Assembly (NCBI RefSeq): GCF_000300815.1
Contig: NZ_AMRX01000001.1
Coordinates: 372,001 to 436,000 of the forward strand
From: Gayadomonas joobiniege G7
GTDB lineage: Bacteria; Pseudomonadota; Gammaproteobacteria; Enterobacterales; Alteromonadaceae
Direction of reading: 5' to 3'
Length of the DNA stretch: 64,000 bases
In this document: positions 8,736 to 17,843 of the stretch, piece by piece
Layout: the number at the start of each line of letters is the position of its first letter
Numbering within the stretch: position 1 is the stretch's first letter
Notes under the pieces: model-generated
What the model saw: only the letters and a program-made list of their open reading frames with translations
The model's database searches: none
Told to the model about the DNA's origin: nothing
Position numbers and translations under genes: made by a program

Positions 8736-9719
8736 TTAGTTTTCTAAAGTACTAACACCAATGTCATTTGCCAATGGAATAAGCATTTTTTTGTCTAGAG
8801 GCCAATTATCAAGAAGTCTTCTTTTTTTGCGTTTCAACATCCAATACAAAAGCAAAACGGTGCTTTGCTTATAGAGTGCGCCATCAGAGTATTTACTTTT
8901 TATAATTTCGGGAATAGCTGGGTTATTATTGATAAATTGCTCTATCGTGTTGATTAAATCGGAATCAATAAGATCCTCAAATTCATCCAAGATAGTTAAA
9001 ATAGACTTCTGCGTATCCGCTTTAATTCCTGTAAATCCATAATATAATGCATCAAGTTGCGAAACTATTGCCAACTCTTCTAATGGCCCTTTGCTTAATT
9101 GTTTTGTAACCTCAGTAAAGAAATCATCTGTTGTTTCAATAAGAGCCATACTTTTAGCGACAGTACGATGTACTTTTGGTTTTATCGCTGTTTTTGCTTT
9201 ATATATAGCATCATGTGTTAGCTCAGCATGAGCATGTTGCAAGAGGGTTCTTATTTGGACTTCGCAAGGTACGTTTTCTGGTATATCAACCCCATCAATT
9301 GACACTTGCTTTTTAGGTCGCAAAACAAAATGAACCGATTGATAGGTAAACAATAAAGGAGAATTTTCTTTGTCTTCATCAAAATGTTTACAAGCATCAA
9401 ATGTCCATAGATCCGATGATTTGATAATGTTGCAGATCAAATCGATGTCGCTAATCGTTAACACTACAAACCTAGCACCTACTTTATCTTCTATATCGTT
9501 ATACGGATCAGAGTAGTTTTTACCCGCACGATAGAACGCTTTGTCAATTAAAGATTGATCATCCTTTAGTCTATGTTTTGCAGGTATTTTAAGAAATGTA
9601 CCTAACTCTTTATTTACAGATTCAAGACTAGAACAAATTTCAGCAACTACAAACTTACCCCATGCATCATAGACAGGTTTATCTTCCTGCCATTTCGCAA
9701 GAAATTCAGCCTCGGTCAT
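8736..9719 (-). CDS. RelA/SpoT-domain protein (possible alarmone synthetase)
   Basis: 327 residues from the ATG at 9719, which shares the bases ATGA with the stop of the upstream gene; an in-frame ATG at 9761 would add 14 residues. The N-terminal half is a RelA/SpoT synthetase-like domain: HRLKDDQSLIDKA, then DIEDKVGARFVV, YQSVHFVLR and CEVQIRTLLQHAHAELTHD. These hold the Arg/Lys, Asp, Tyr-His and Glu-x-Gln-Ile-Arg positions of the fold, so activity is plausible. There is no hydrolase (HD) or regulatory TGS/ACT domain. The C-terminal 150 residues are not recognised. Overlap with the NdpA-like gene indicates a two-gene unit. A small alarmone synthetase toxin or phage-defence effector is possible. 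Confidence 0.75.
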   Translation of the reverse strand: MTEAEFLAKWQEDKPVYDAWGKFVVAEICSSLESVNKELGTFLKIPAKHRLKDDQSLIDKAFYRAGKNYSDPYNDIEDKVGARFVVLTISDIDLICNIIKSSDLWTFDACKHFDEDKENSPLLFTYQSVHFVLRPKKQVSIDGVDIPENVPCEVQIRTLLQHAHAELTHDAIYKAKTAIKPKVHRTVAKSMALIETTDDFFTEVTKQLSKGPLEELAIVSQLDALYYGFTGIKADTQKSILTILDEFEDLIDSDLINTIEQFINNNPAIPEIIKSKYSDGALYKQSTVLLLYWMLKRKKRRLLDNWPLDKKMLIPLANDIGVSTLEN

Positions 9720-10810
9720 TCTTGAGTCACTATTTTGTCCTTGATTATTACCTTGGTCCATTCCGTTGCCATACCTGATTCATCTGCTTCTCCTTCTATT
9801 GTAGTTATATTTATTAAATCTTTAAAAGAATCTGAAGGAGCTGAAATTTTAACATTCTTACTAAAACTGACCTTTCTAAATTTTAGGTTGCTACTTATGT
9901 GTTCAATATCTTTAGTAAAGGAAGCCGTTGGAATACCTGAATTCTCCATATGTTCGGAGAACGCATCTTGAACATCAGTTTCAAAATATTTGGAAGCAAA
10001 ATCAGCAGTGCTAATTGAGGAAGAAGTATCGACTTTTAAATAAGTAGTCAATGCGTTGATATAGTCGCTTTTTTTCGCTTCTGGAACATCAAGTGTAGTA
10101 ATAAAATCTTTTGCTGATTCATAAAACTGTTTAGTAGTTCTGGCACTTGTTTGAGGATATCCGCAACCAAGAAAATCAGCATAGAAATATCTAGCAGCAG
10201 CTTTACCTCCAGCCTTATTTATCTGCGAATCCGATACCATGACAATCCATTTATCATTTAAGTCCGAATATGTAGGAGCGTAGTTAGATTTCTCAAAAAA
10301 AGCTGCTGTTTTATACAATTTTGAGCTTGGCGTTAACAGGACTTCCTCTACATATTTTAATGAGATTTCACCTGTTTGTTCATCTACTTCCTTTTCATAG
10401 GCGCTATGAGTTTCTGCTTTTATCAGTCCTAAAAATTTTTTAGCCGGATGGCCTTGAGTACCACTGAAGACAACGACAATACCACCGGGAATTGATTTCA
10501 TTTGTTGAGCGTCAGCCAGAAGAGTAGCGAAATCATATGAAGAAACAGCAAATGTTTCATCATTTTCATCAATAGATCTTTCAACTAGCTGAGGTAAGTG
10601 AATAGCTTCCTGATGAACAATTTCCATCTGTACAGCTCTTGAACTTTCACCTAGAGCTTCAACAACACGTTGTTTAAAAGTTTCCATTGCTTCACGCGAA
10701 AAACGTGTGAATTCATGGCTCTGCATAGGTGTTATTTTCTGACCTTCAGCGTCACGTTGATAGACCTGATGAATAATAATTCGATCAATATTTAAGTTCA
10801 GCAACTGCAT
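9716..10810 (-). CDS. Nucleoid-associated protein, NdpA/YejK-like (NA37 family)
   Basis: 364 residues starting with LLNLNIDRIIIHQVY, a hallmark N-terminus of the 37-kDa nucleoid-associated family. It also has IPGGIVVVFSG, AKKFLGLIKAE and SSKLYKTAAFFEKSNYAP, at the places where the family has its conserved FLG-IKA and KLYKTA blocks. E. coli YejK binds the nucleoid; its role is poorly known. The ATG at 10810 follows AAGGTAG. This copy lies in an accessory stretch, ends in a 4-base overlap with a RelA/SpoT-domain gene, and is probably not the housekeeping copy. It could sense foreign or damaged DNA for its partner; that is inference. Confidence 0.8.
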   Translation of the reverse strand: MQLLNLNIDRIIIHQVYQRDAEGQKITPMQSHEFTRFSREAMETFKQRVVEALGESSRAVQMEIVHQEAIHLPQLVERSIDENDETFAVSSYDFATLLADAQQMKSIPGGIVVVFSGTQGHPAKKFLGLIKAETHSAYEKEVDEQTGEISLKYVEEVLLTPSSKLYKTAAFFEKSNYAPTYSDLNDKWIVMVSDSQINKAGGKAAARYFYADFLGCGYPQTSARTTKQFYESAKDFITTLDVPEAKKSDYINALTTYLKVDTSSSISTADFASKYFETDVQDAFSEHMENSGIPTASFTKDIEHISSNLKFRKVSFSKNVKISAPSDSFKDLINITTIEGEADESGMATEWTKVIIKDKIVTQE

Positions 10811-10948
10811 ATTACTACCTTGTATTTATTATTTTTCAAACCACATCATACTTCTTTTTAAAATTAAAAAAAGCCCCATCTCTACTCAAGTCAGCTCAAT
10901 ATTCCAGCCTTGAAAACAAAATCCCAAGCCATCACAGCCAGAAAAAAC

Positions 10949-10983
10949 AAAGCCCCGCTTCCTAGGTCAGAGTGCGAGGCTTT
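10949..10983 (-). terminator. Terminator after the RHS/immunity remnant
   Basis: On the minus strand AAAGCC-T-CGC pairs with GCG-G-GGCTTT (10949-10983, one G-T wobble), followed by TTGTTTTTT (A-run at 10942-10947 on the plus strand). It lies just past the end of the broken immunity gene and before the NdpA-like gene, so it separates two minus-strand transcription units. Confidence 0.7.
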
Positions 10984-10999
10984 GGATTCAAAAAAGCTC

Positions 11000-11431
11000 T
11001 TATTTTTCTTTCAACTCTAAAGTCAAATATATTTCTCTCGACTCCTCTTCTTTTATAAGACAAGCCTGAGCATTGTACCCACAATAATCCCTATTTAACT
11101 CTTTGTTCCAGCTAGTTTTAATTTTTTCCGCTATGGATAAAACCACTTGGAAATCAACTCCTTCAAATACCGATGTTAAGTCAATTAGGTTAACCCAGTA
11201 TGAAATTTCGCCATTGCTTTTATTAGCTTTTTCCAAGGATTCATGTTTATCAGAAGAATATAACTCCTAGACAAACAGAACCCCATGAACTTCTTTAAAC
11301 TTTGGTCTAAAAATAGAGTCAATTGCCAACACTAAATCTGGTGCAACATTTTCATTGCTAAATAATGCATGAATATAATCAAATACATTCACATTTGTAT
11401 TTACTGACTTAAACTCTTCTATGCTAAACAC
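11000..11431 (-). pseudogene. Probable immunity protein gene interrupted by an in-frame amber codon
   Basis: A GTG at 11431-11429 with AGGAT upstream opens a frame that reads 54 codons to a TAG at 11269-11267. It then continues in the same frame for 88 more codons to a stop at 11000. The two parts together would make one acidic protein of about 143 residues; the second half alone has only a TTG start at 11236 and no good ribosome site just before it. Size, acidity and position 48 bases downstream of an RHS toxin tip are what is expected of a cognate immunity gene. I do not recognise the immunity family. The amber codon suggests loss of function, unless it is suppressed or a sequence error. 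Confidence 0.6.
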
Positions 11432-11478
11432 ATTTTCTATCCTTTTGGAATTTCATCTTCTCTCGGTGGGCGGACTTC

Positions 11479-12784
11479 CTATTTACTAGGAAATTGTTCA
11501 CCAGTATTAGGGTTTGTATTTAACTTATTTTCCTTAACATTTGGCCTTGGTATTCCACCATGATCTTGACCGCTACCTCTATACTGCTTAAATGTTCCAT
11601 CACCATTATGAGTTGTATATTGTCCATCCACACCGGGTTTTTCAACTATTGAATGCGGCCTACCTTCTGCTTCTGGTAAAGCGTCTGGTCTTGAACTTCT
11701 AGACTTAATGCAATTGTGAACAAGAACATTTTTCTTCGTGACGTAGTACGTGTGAAAGTCAGCAACAGTAAAGTTATATGTTAAATAGAGACGTTGTTCA
11801 TCAATAACACTAACAACTTTCATAGAGCCGTGACCATCAGTTTCGACCAAGTCACCAACTTCTAGTTCGATAGTCTGCTTCCAACCTTTCCCAACAACAT
11901 AGAAAGGGTGAGCATCTGTAGCTTCTATTTTTTGCTCAAAGCCTTCTTCTCCAAGCAAATTGATTTCGAAAATACCACGATCTGGTTCTACAAAAATTTT
12001 GGTAACAGGCTTCCATTCTTGTTCTCCTGTATCAGTATTTTTTACCCAAAGCTTCTCACCCAGTTTTACATCTTCAATGTTCTTGTAGCCATCCTCAGTT
12101 AAAACCTGAGTTCCAGCAACAAAGCAGCAACTACCGCCCTTTATAACCTTGGCTAGCCTTTTAGCTTTTTGAACAGTTTTGGCAGGGTTTAGTACACCAA
12201 CTGCTGCATCAGTGACCGCCCCGCCAAGATTTAGTGATCCTGTTTCGGCATAGTTAAGCGCAGCACCGAATGCAACATCTGCAACAAACTTGACAGCAAA
12301 GTTTACAAACTCACCGTCTGGATCTGTGTACTTATAAGGGTTGTTGTTCGCGTATGCGTAACGATTGAATCCATGTGCAATGCTATTGCCACGGCTCATA
12401 TGCCCCAAAGCATCTACAGGATCATTCGAATAAAAACGACCAATCACTGGATCATAGTATCGTGCCTGCATATAAACAAGGCCGTTATCATCTTCAACGT
12501 GTCCGGTAAAACCCAATGCGCCTGATTTTGCAGCTGGGGTATTTAACGAAAGTCCAAAATGGTAAGTTTTGATCACGCCATAACAAACCAAAATCAGATG
12601 GTTTAGGCTGTAGTATTTGGCTAAATTGGGAACTTGATGGATCTACTAAACTGCCTTTGCTCTCGACTCGCGCAACTAACGTATCACCCAAGCGTATATA
12701 GTCAGTGTGCGAATCACTTTTAACAAAAACGCTAATTTTATACAACCAATTCATACTGCCAGCCAATTTGAGCTTGTTAAACAA
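11479..12784 (-). pseudogene. Truncated RHS protein with Hint domain and C-terminal toxin, frameshifted
   Basis: An RHS remnant on the minus strand. The long frame (12591-11479) has only a TTG at its front and no credible start. It contains the RHS core end FTGHVEDDNGLVYMQARYYD and YKYTDPDG. A Hint domain follows, from Cys156 (CFVAGTQVLTEDG) through TDAHPF to VLVHNC (Asn293-Cys294), then a C-terminal tip of about 60 residues (RPHSIVEKPG, DGTFKQYRGSG, IPRPN). The tip resembles polymorphic toxin type 24; this is from memory and not certain. Upstream, frame-shifted by one base, a second frame (to 12784) carries YIRLGDTLVARVES and LLWRDQNLPF. These join smoothly to GLSLNTPAA if one base is removed from a 4-base homopolymer at 12556-12559. 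Everything 5' of about 12784 is missing. Confidence 0.75.
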
Positions 12785-12802
12785 GCAATTGTATGGTATT
12801 TA
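12774..12802 (+). promoter_or_regulatory. ilvLp: Candidate promoter of the ilv operon
   Basis: TTGTTA at 12774-12779 and TATTTA at 12797-12802 are 17 bases apart, about 45 bases before the leader peptide ATG. Spacing and position fit a sigma-70 promoter that would transcribe leader, attenuator and ilvGMEDA. It is a match by eye only. Confidence 0.35.
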
Positions 12803-12847
12803 TACACCCTCTAAGCAAACTATTTTTTGCAGGCAAGTATTTTTACG

Positions 12848-12931
12848 ATGAATTTTATTATTATGATTAACCTATTAGTCGTCAACGTGGTGGTGGTCGT
12901 CACTAAACTGCGAGGGCTGAGTTTGGCTTAA
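12848..12931 (+). CDS. ilvL: ilv operon leader peptide
   Basis: A 27-residue frame from ATG 12848 to TAA 12931. Its composition is striking: 7 Val, 5 Leu and 3 Ile, including two Val and then, one residue later, five Val in a row at codons 11-12 and 14-18. This is the expected make-up of an IlvGMEDA attenuator peptide, whose translation senses charged Val, Leu and Ile tRNA. The last codons overlap the upstream arm of an antiterminator helix. The following terminator hairpin and ilvG confirm the role. Its ribosome site is weak (no clear GGAG). Confidence 0.9.
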   Translation: MNFIIMINLLVVNVVVVVTKLRGLSLA

Positions 12932-12964
12932 TCATAATAACGCCAGATAGTATTTAGCCCTCGC
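12910..12964 (+). promoter_or_regulatory. ilv attenuator antiterminator helix
   Basis: GCGAGGGCT at 12910-12918, inside the end of the leader peptide, is perfectly complementary to AGCCCTCGC at 12956-12964. The second arm is also the first arm of the terminator, so the two structures exclude each other. A ribosome stalled at the Val codons (12878-12904) would leave the first arm free and allow read-through. A ribosome that reaches the stop at 12931 would cover it and let the terminator form. Confidence 0.75.
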
Positions 12965-12988
12965 GTCGAAAGACTCGGGGGCTTTTTG
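12956..12988 (+). terminator. ilv attenuator terminator
   Basis: AGCCCTCG at 12956-12963 pairs with CGGGGGCT at 12976-12983 (one G-U wobble, 12-base loop), followed by a T-run at 12983-12987. It lies between the leader peptide and ilvG and would stop transcription when branched-chain amino acids are plentiful. Confidence 0.85.
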
Positions 12989-13021
12989 TTATCAGGCCTG
13001 AATTAAAATAAAGGGTAGGTT

Positions 13022-14668
13022 ATGACCGGCGCAGAACTGGTTTTAAAAGTATTACAGCAACACGGCATTAAACACGTATTTGGTTACCCAGGCGGGGCTA
13101 TTATGCCCATTTACGATGCTTTATATGATTCGGATGTCGAGCACTTTTTATGTCGCCACGAACAAGGCGCTGCATTTTCGGCAGTCGGCTACGCGCGCTC
13201 CACGGGAAAAGTCGGTGTGTGCATGGCCACATCAGGACCCGGTGCAACCAACCTAGTGACGGGGTTGGCGGATGCTATGTTAGATTCTGTACCCGTGGTT
13301 GCTATTACCGGTCAAGTATTTAGCAGCCTTATTGGAACGGATGCGTTCCAAGAGATGGATGTGCTTGGCATGTCTTTGTCTATTACTAAACATAGCTTTT
13401 TAGTACAAAACATAGACGAGCTCGCCGACGTGCTGCACCAAGCTTTTGAGCTGGCACAATCGGGTCGTCCTGGCCCTGTTTTGGTTGATATCCCCAAAGA
13501 TATTCAAGTGGGCGCAACCGACTTTGAACCTTACCCAGTTAAAGAAATTAACGCGCGCAAAGCAGATTCAGCCGAAATTCAAAGCGCTCGTGAGCTCATC
13601 GAACAAGCACAAAAACCACTGTTTTACGTTGGTGGTGGTGTTGGTGCAGCGGATGCTTTAAGCGAGTTAGAAGCCTTATTGAACACGACACAAATTCCGG
13701 CAATTTCAACCCTTAAAGCTTTGGGATCAGTACCATCTGACTATGCGTACAATATGGGTTTTGTTGGTATGCACGGTAATCAAGCAGCCAACTTAGCGGT
13801 ACAAGAATGTGACTTGCTGATTTGTACCGGCGCACGATTCGACGACCGAGTGACGGGCAAGTTAGATACCTTTGCCCCAGAAGCCAAAGTGATTCATTTA
13901 GACATAGATGCCGCTGAAGTAGGTAAACTTAGACAAGCCGATGTATCCATTTTGGCAGACTTTAAAGATTTATTACCTCAATTGGCGGTTAAAGCAGATA
14001 TCAATAGTTGGCAACAACATTGCCAAGCATTAAAAGCCGAATATGCATGGCGCTATGATTATCCAAATAAAGATATTTATGCACCTGCGCTGTTAAATCA
14101 GTTAAGCCAACGTTTACCGCAAGATCATGTGGTAAGTTGTGATGTTGGCCAGCACCAAATGTGGGTTGCACAACATATGTTATTTAGTTCACCTCGCAAC
14201 CACTTATCTAGCGGTGGGGCTGGTACTATGGGTTTTGGTTTACCGGCTGCCATTGGTGCTCAAGTAGCAAGACCCGACAGTGTTTCTGTCGTGGTGTCTG
14301 GCGATGGTTCTTTTATGATGAATGTGCAAGAGCTTGGCACCATTAAACGCTTTAACTTGCCAGTTAAAATTGTGCTATTAGATAACCAGCGCTTAGGTAT
14401 GGTTAAACAATGGCAAGAGCTGTTTTTTGACGAGCGTTATTCAGAAACGAATTTAAGTGACAATCCAGACTTTGTCACATTAGCAAAAGCGTTTAATATA
14501 GCGTCTTTAAGCATTAGTCAAAGTGATCAGGTAGAATCTGCCATCGACACTATGATTAATCATCAAGGTCCGTTTTTATTACACGTACAAATTGACGATA
14601 AAGCCAATGTTTGGCCATTAGTGCCACCGGGCAAAGCAAATCAAGAAATGTTGGAGGGCAACGCATGA
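13022..14668 (+). CDS. ilvG: Acetolactate synthase II large subunit
   Basis: 548 residues, as in E. coli IlvG. It condenses two pyruvates, or pyruvate and 2-oxobutyrate, with ThDP, FAD and Mg, the first common step to Val, Leu and Ile. Visible marks are the catalytic Glu47 in RHEQGAAF, the [11 protein letters not shown] block, [14 protein letters not shown], and the ThDP motif [15 protein letters not shown] with [10 protein letters not shown]. The reading frame is intact, unlike ilvG of E. coli K-12, which is frameshifted. The gene lies just after the attenuator. Its TGA overlaps the ATG of ilvM (ATGA). Confidence 0.97.
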   Translation: MTGAELVLKVLQQHGIKHVFGYPGGAIMPIYDALYDSDVEHFLCRHEQGAAFSAVGYARSTGKVGVCMATSGPGATNLVTGLADAMLDSVPVVAITGQVFSSLIGTDAFQEMDVLGMSLSITKHSFLVQNIDELADVLHQAFELAQSGRPGPVLVDIPKDIQVGATDFEPYPVKEINARKADSAEIQSARELIEQAQKPLFYVGGGVGAADALSELEALLNTTQIPAISTLKALGSVPSDYAYNMGFVGMHGNQAANLAVQECDLLICTGARFDDRVTGKLDTFAPEAKVIHLDIDAAEVGKLRQADVSILADFKDLLPQLAVKADINSWQQHCQALKAEYAWRYDYPNKDIYAPALLNQLSQRLPQDHVVSCDVGQHQMWVAQHMLFSSPRNHLSSGGAGTMGFGLPAAIGAQVARPDSVSVVVSGDGSFMMNVQELGTIKRFNLPVKIVLLDNQRLGMVKQWQELFFDERYSETNLSDNPDFVTLAKAFNIASLSISQSDQVESAIDTMINHQGPFLLHVQIDDKANVWPLVPPGKANQEMLEGNA

Positions 14669-14934
14669 CACATACTTTATACCTGACCACTCAATCACGA
14701 CCTGAAGTCATGGAACGTGTGTTACGCGTGGTTCGCCATCGAGGTTTTGCACTAGAAGCCGTCAATATGCAAAACAATACAGACAATCAGCAATTAGTGA
14801 TCCAGCTAACCGTCAGTGGCGAGCGCCCTATTACTAATTTAAAAAACCAGCTTGAAAAATTATATGATGTGTCGGAGCTCGCGCTAAAAAACAACATATC
14901 AGATAATAACAAAGCAGTCGCAATCAACGCATAA
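14665..14934 (+). CDS. ilvM: Acetolactate synthase II small (regulatory) subunit
   Basis: 89 residues from ATG 14665, chosen because it overlaps the ilvG stop as ATGA and has GGAGGG about 10 bases upstream; the longer open frame from 14611 is not needed. It is a single ACT-type domain: [26 protein letters not shown], then ALEAVNMQN, and [13 protein letters not shown]. The size matches E. coli IlvM (87). It activates and stabilises the IlvG catalytic subunit; translational coupling keeps the two in proportion. Confidence 0.93.
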   Translation: MTHTLYLTTQSRPEVMERVLRVVRHRGFALEAVNMQNNTDNQQLVIQLTVSGERPITNLKNQLEKLYDVSELALKNNISDNNKAVAINA

Positions 14935-14952
14935 CTTCAGGATACATACATA

Positions 14953-15882
14953 ATGAGTAACTCGAATTTTCCGGAATTAATTTGGTACAACGGTAAAGTC
15001 ATTCCATGGCAAGACGCCACAGTGCATATTGTTTGTCATGCCATCCATTATGGATCATCTGTATTTGAAGGGGTGCGTTGTTATGACACACCAAAAGGCC
15101 CAGCTATTTTTCGTTTAGCTGAGCATACCCGACGTTTATTTGATTCAGCCAAAATATATCGTTTTGATATTCCTTACACGGCTGACGAAATCAACCAAGG
15201 CTGCAAAGACATTGTTAAAGCAAATGGTTTTAAAAGTGCTTATTTACGTCCGTTCGCGTTTATGGGCGCACACAACTTAGGTTTAAATCCACCTAAAGTG
15301 CCATTAGAAACATCAATCATTGCGTTAAACTGGGGTTCTTATTTAGGCGAAGAAAGTTTAGAACAAGGTGTTGATGCGGCGGTAACTTCCTGGAATCGTT
15401 TAGCCCCCAATACCATGCCAACAGGTGCAAAAGCGGGTGGTAACTACTTATCTTCTATCTTGATTACCACAGAAGCTAAGCGTCATGGTTATGTAGAAGG
15501 CATTGGCCTTGACCATAACGGCTATGTTTCTGAAGGTGCAGGCGAAAACTTATTTGTTGTACGCGACGGCGTCATCAGCACTCCGCCATTAACTTCAGGT
15601 ATTTTACCCGGTATTACCCGTGGCACTTTAATCACTTTAGCCGAAGAGATGGGTTACAAAGTGGTTGAGCAAGCGCTGCCACGTGAAGCTTTATATTTAG
15701 CCGACGAAGTATTTATGTGTGGTACCGCAGCCGAAGTTGTGCCGGTCCGTAGCGTTGACCAAATTCAAGTTGGGGATGGCAAACGTGGCCCTATCACCGA
15801 AAAAATTCAGAAAGCCTACTTTGGATTATTTAACGGTACAACCGAAGATAAATGGGGTTGGTTGGATTACATCAACGATTAA
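14953..15882 (+). CDS. ilvE: Branched-chain amino acid aminotransferase
   Basis: 309 residues, the same length as E. coli IlvE. It transfers an amino group from glutamate to the 2-oxo acids in the last step to Val, Leu and Ile. It is a class IV PLP enzyme: Lys160 in GAKAGGNYLSS is the Schiff-base lysine at the E. coli position. SVFEGVRCYDTPKGPAIFRL and EGAGENLFVVRDG are family blocks. The ATG at 14953 follows CAGGATAC. It lies 18 bases after ilvM and is separated from ilvD by a 113-base gap with a possible internal attenuator. Confidence 0.97.
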   Translation: MSNSNFPELIWYNGKVIPWQDATVHIVCHAIHYGSSVFEGVRCYDTPKGPAIFRLAEHTRRLFDSAKIYRFDIPYTADEINQGCKDIVKANGFKSAYLRPFAFMGAHNLGLNPPKVPLETSIIALNWGSYLGEESLEQGVDAAVTSWNRLAPNTMPTGAKAGGNYLSSILITTEAKRHGYVEGIGLDHNGYVSEGAGENLFVVRDGVISTPPLTSGILPGITRGTLITLAEEMGYKVVEQALPREALYLADEVFMCGTAAEVVPVRSVDQIQVGDGKRGPITEKIQKAYFGLFNGTTEDKWGWLDYIND

Positions 15883-15934
15883 TCCGCCCTTGAATGCCTG
15901 CTTCAGGCCCCAAGATCAATAGTTAATAAGTAAG

Positions 15935-15955
15935 GCAGGCCCAGCGCCTGCTTTT
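15935..15955 (+). terminator. Hairpin with T-run between ilvE and ilvD
   Basis: GCAGGC at 15935-15940 pairs with GCCTGC at 15946-15951 and is followed by TTTT. It sits inside the operon, so it is probably leaky or regulated. The first arm can alternatively pair with GCCTGC at 15896-15901, just after the ilvE stop, and that would disrupt the terminator. Confidence 0.5.
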
Positions 15956-15995
15956 GCATTTTAAAAGATATGCATTAAATGCAGTGGAGAAGACA

Positions 15996-17837
15996 ATGCC
16001 AAAGCTCAGATCAGCAACAACAACTCAAGGCCGTAATATGGCCGGCGCACGCGCGTTGTGGCGCGCAACAGGTATGAAAGATGAAGACTTTAACAAACCT
16101 ATTATTGCGGTTGCTAACTCCTTCACCCAATTTGTACCAGGCCATGTACACTTAAAAGACATGGGCCAACTGGTTGCCCGCAGCATCGAAGCAGCCGGTG
16201 GTGTTGCAAAAGAATTTAATACCATTGCGGTCGATGACGGCATCGCTATGGGTCATGGCGGCATGTTATACAGCTTGCCGTCGCGTGATTTAATCGCTGA
16301 CTCAGTTGAATACATGGTCAATGCACACTGTGCCGATGCACTTGTATGTATTTCTAACTGTGACAAAATCACACCGGGCATGTTAATGGCTGCAATGCGA
16401 TTAAACATCCCAGTTGTGTTTGTTTCAGGCGGTCCTATGGAAGCCGGTAAAACTAAATTATCTGATCAAATTATCAAGCTGGATTTAGTGGATGCCATGA
16501 TCCAGGGTGCAAACCCAGACGTTTCAGACGAGCAAAGTGAACAAGTTGAACGTTCAGCTTGCCCTACTTGTGGTTCTTGCTCGGGCATGTTCACTGCAAA
16601 CTCGATGAACTGCTTAACCGAAGCACTTGGTTTATCTTTACCTGGTAATGGTTCTATGCTCGCCACCCACGCCGACCGTGAGCAATTATTTAAACGTGCA
16701 GGTAGCTTGATTGTTGAATTATGTGAGCGCTATTACAAAAACGATGACGCTACGGCCCTGCCACGTAACATTGCAACCCGCGAAGCTTTTGAAAATGCAA
16801 TGGCACTCGATATTGCAATGGGTGGTTCAACCAATACCGTATTACACTTGTTAGCGGCTGCACAGGAAGGTGATGTAAACTTCAACATGTCGGATATCGA
16901 CCGTATGTCGCGACAAATACCCAACTTAAGTAAAGTTGCACCGGCCACGCAAAAATATCATATGGAAGATGTTCACCGTGCAGGTGGTGTTATGGGTCTG
17001 TTAGGTGAATTAGATCGGGCTGGTTTATTAAACAAACAAGTAAACCATATCCTAGGTGGCACTATGCCTGAGGTATTAGCCAAGTGGGATATCATGCAAA
17101 CCCAAGACGAAGCAATCGAAACCTTTTATGCCGCTGGCCCTGCAGGTATCCGCACGACACAAGCCTTTTCACAAGACTGCCGCTGGCCATCGCTGGATAA
17201 AGACAGAGCCAATGGCTGTATTCGCAGCTTAGAAAACGCCTATAGCCAAGAAGGTGGTTTAGCTGTATTAGAAGGTAATATTGCATTAGACGGCTGTATT
17301 GTAAAAACCGCAGGGGTTGAAGAAGAAATTTGGAAATTCACTGGCCCAGCGATTGTTTTTGAAAGCCAAGAAGATGCTGTTGATGGCATCTTGAACGACA
17401 AAGTTAAAGCCGGTGATGTGGTAGTTATCCGTTATGAAGGCCCTAAAGGGGGTCCTGGCATGCAAGAAATGTTATACCCAACCACTTTCCTTAAATCTAA
17501 AGGTTTAGGTAAAAAATGTGCGTTAATTACTGATGGACGTTTTTCTGGTGGTACATCCGGTTTATCTATCGGTCACGTTTCTCCAGAAGCAGCCAGTGGT
17601 GGGACAATCGGCTTGGTTGAAAACGGCGATATGATAGAAATAGATATTCCAGCGCGCAGCATTCAACTTAAGCTTGACGAAGAAGAACTGGCACAAAGAC
17701 GTCAGGCTCGTGAACAAAAAGGTTGGAAGCCAGAAAATCGCCAGCGCGAAGTTTCTTTTGCATTAAAAACCTTTGCCATGTTTGCCACCAGCGCTGATAA
17801 AGGTGCCGTGCGTGATCGCAGCAAATTAGAAGACTGA
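15996..17837 (+). CDS. ilvD: Dihydroxy-acid dehydratase
   Basis: 613 residues from ATG 15996 (GTGGAGA just upstream); E. coli IlvD has 616. An upstream in-frame ATG at 15954 lies within the T-rich end of the preceding hairpin and is unlikely. The enzyme dehydrates dihydroxy acids to 2-oxo acids with an Fe-S cluster. The cluster cysteines are visible in [12 protein letters not shown] and [39 protein letters not shown] near the N-terminus and [20 protein letters not shown] near the C-terminus are conserved blocks. Confidence 0.97.
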   Translation: MPKLRSATTTQGRNMAGARALWRATGMKDEDFNKPIIAVANSFTQFVPGHVHLKDMGQLVARSIEAAGGVAKEFNTIAVDDGIAMGHGGMLYSLPSRDLIADSVEYMVNAHCADALVCISNCDKITPGMLMAAMRLNIPVVFVSGGPMEAGKTKLSDQIIKLDLVDAMIQGANPDVSDEQSEQVERSACPTCGSCSGMFTANSMNCLTEALGLSLPGNGSMLATHADREQLFKRAGSLIVELCERYYKNDDATALPRNIATREAFENAMALDIAMGGSTNTVLHLLAAAQEGDVNFNMSDIDRMSRQIPNLSKVAPATQKYHMEDVHRAGGVMGLLGELDRAGLLNKQVNHILGGTMPEVLAKWDIMQTQDEAIETFYAAGPAGIRTTQAFSQDCRWPSLDKDRANGCIRSLENAYSQEGGLAVLEGNIALDGCIVKTAGVEEEIWKFTGPAIVFESQEDAVDGILNDKVKAGDVVVIRYEGPKGGPGMQEMLYPTTFLKSKGLGKKCALITDGRFSGGTSGLSIGHVSPEAASGGTIGLVENGDMIEIDIPARSIQLKLDEEELAQRRQAREQKGWKPENRQREVSFALKTFAMFATSADKGAVRDRSKLED

Positions 17838-17843
17838 GGAATA

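Noticed and set aside
11000-11236. Stand-alone 78-residue gene starting at TTG
   Set aside because: The frame continues upstream through a single amber codon to a better GTG start with a ribosome site, so it is the 3' part of a broken gene.
12494-12784. Separate 96-residue gene upstream of the RHS tip
   Set aside because: Its middle part is RHS sequence that continues in the next frame, so it is the 5' piece of the same frameshifted remnant.
8589-12800. Integrated phage, transposon or integrative element
   Set aside because: No integrase, transposase, phage structural gene, tRNA target or flanking direct repeat was found.
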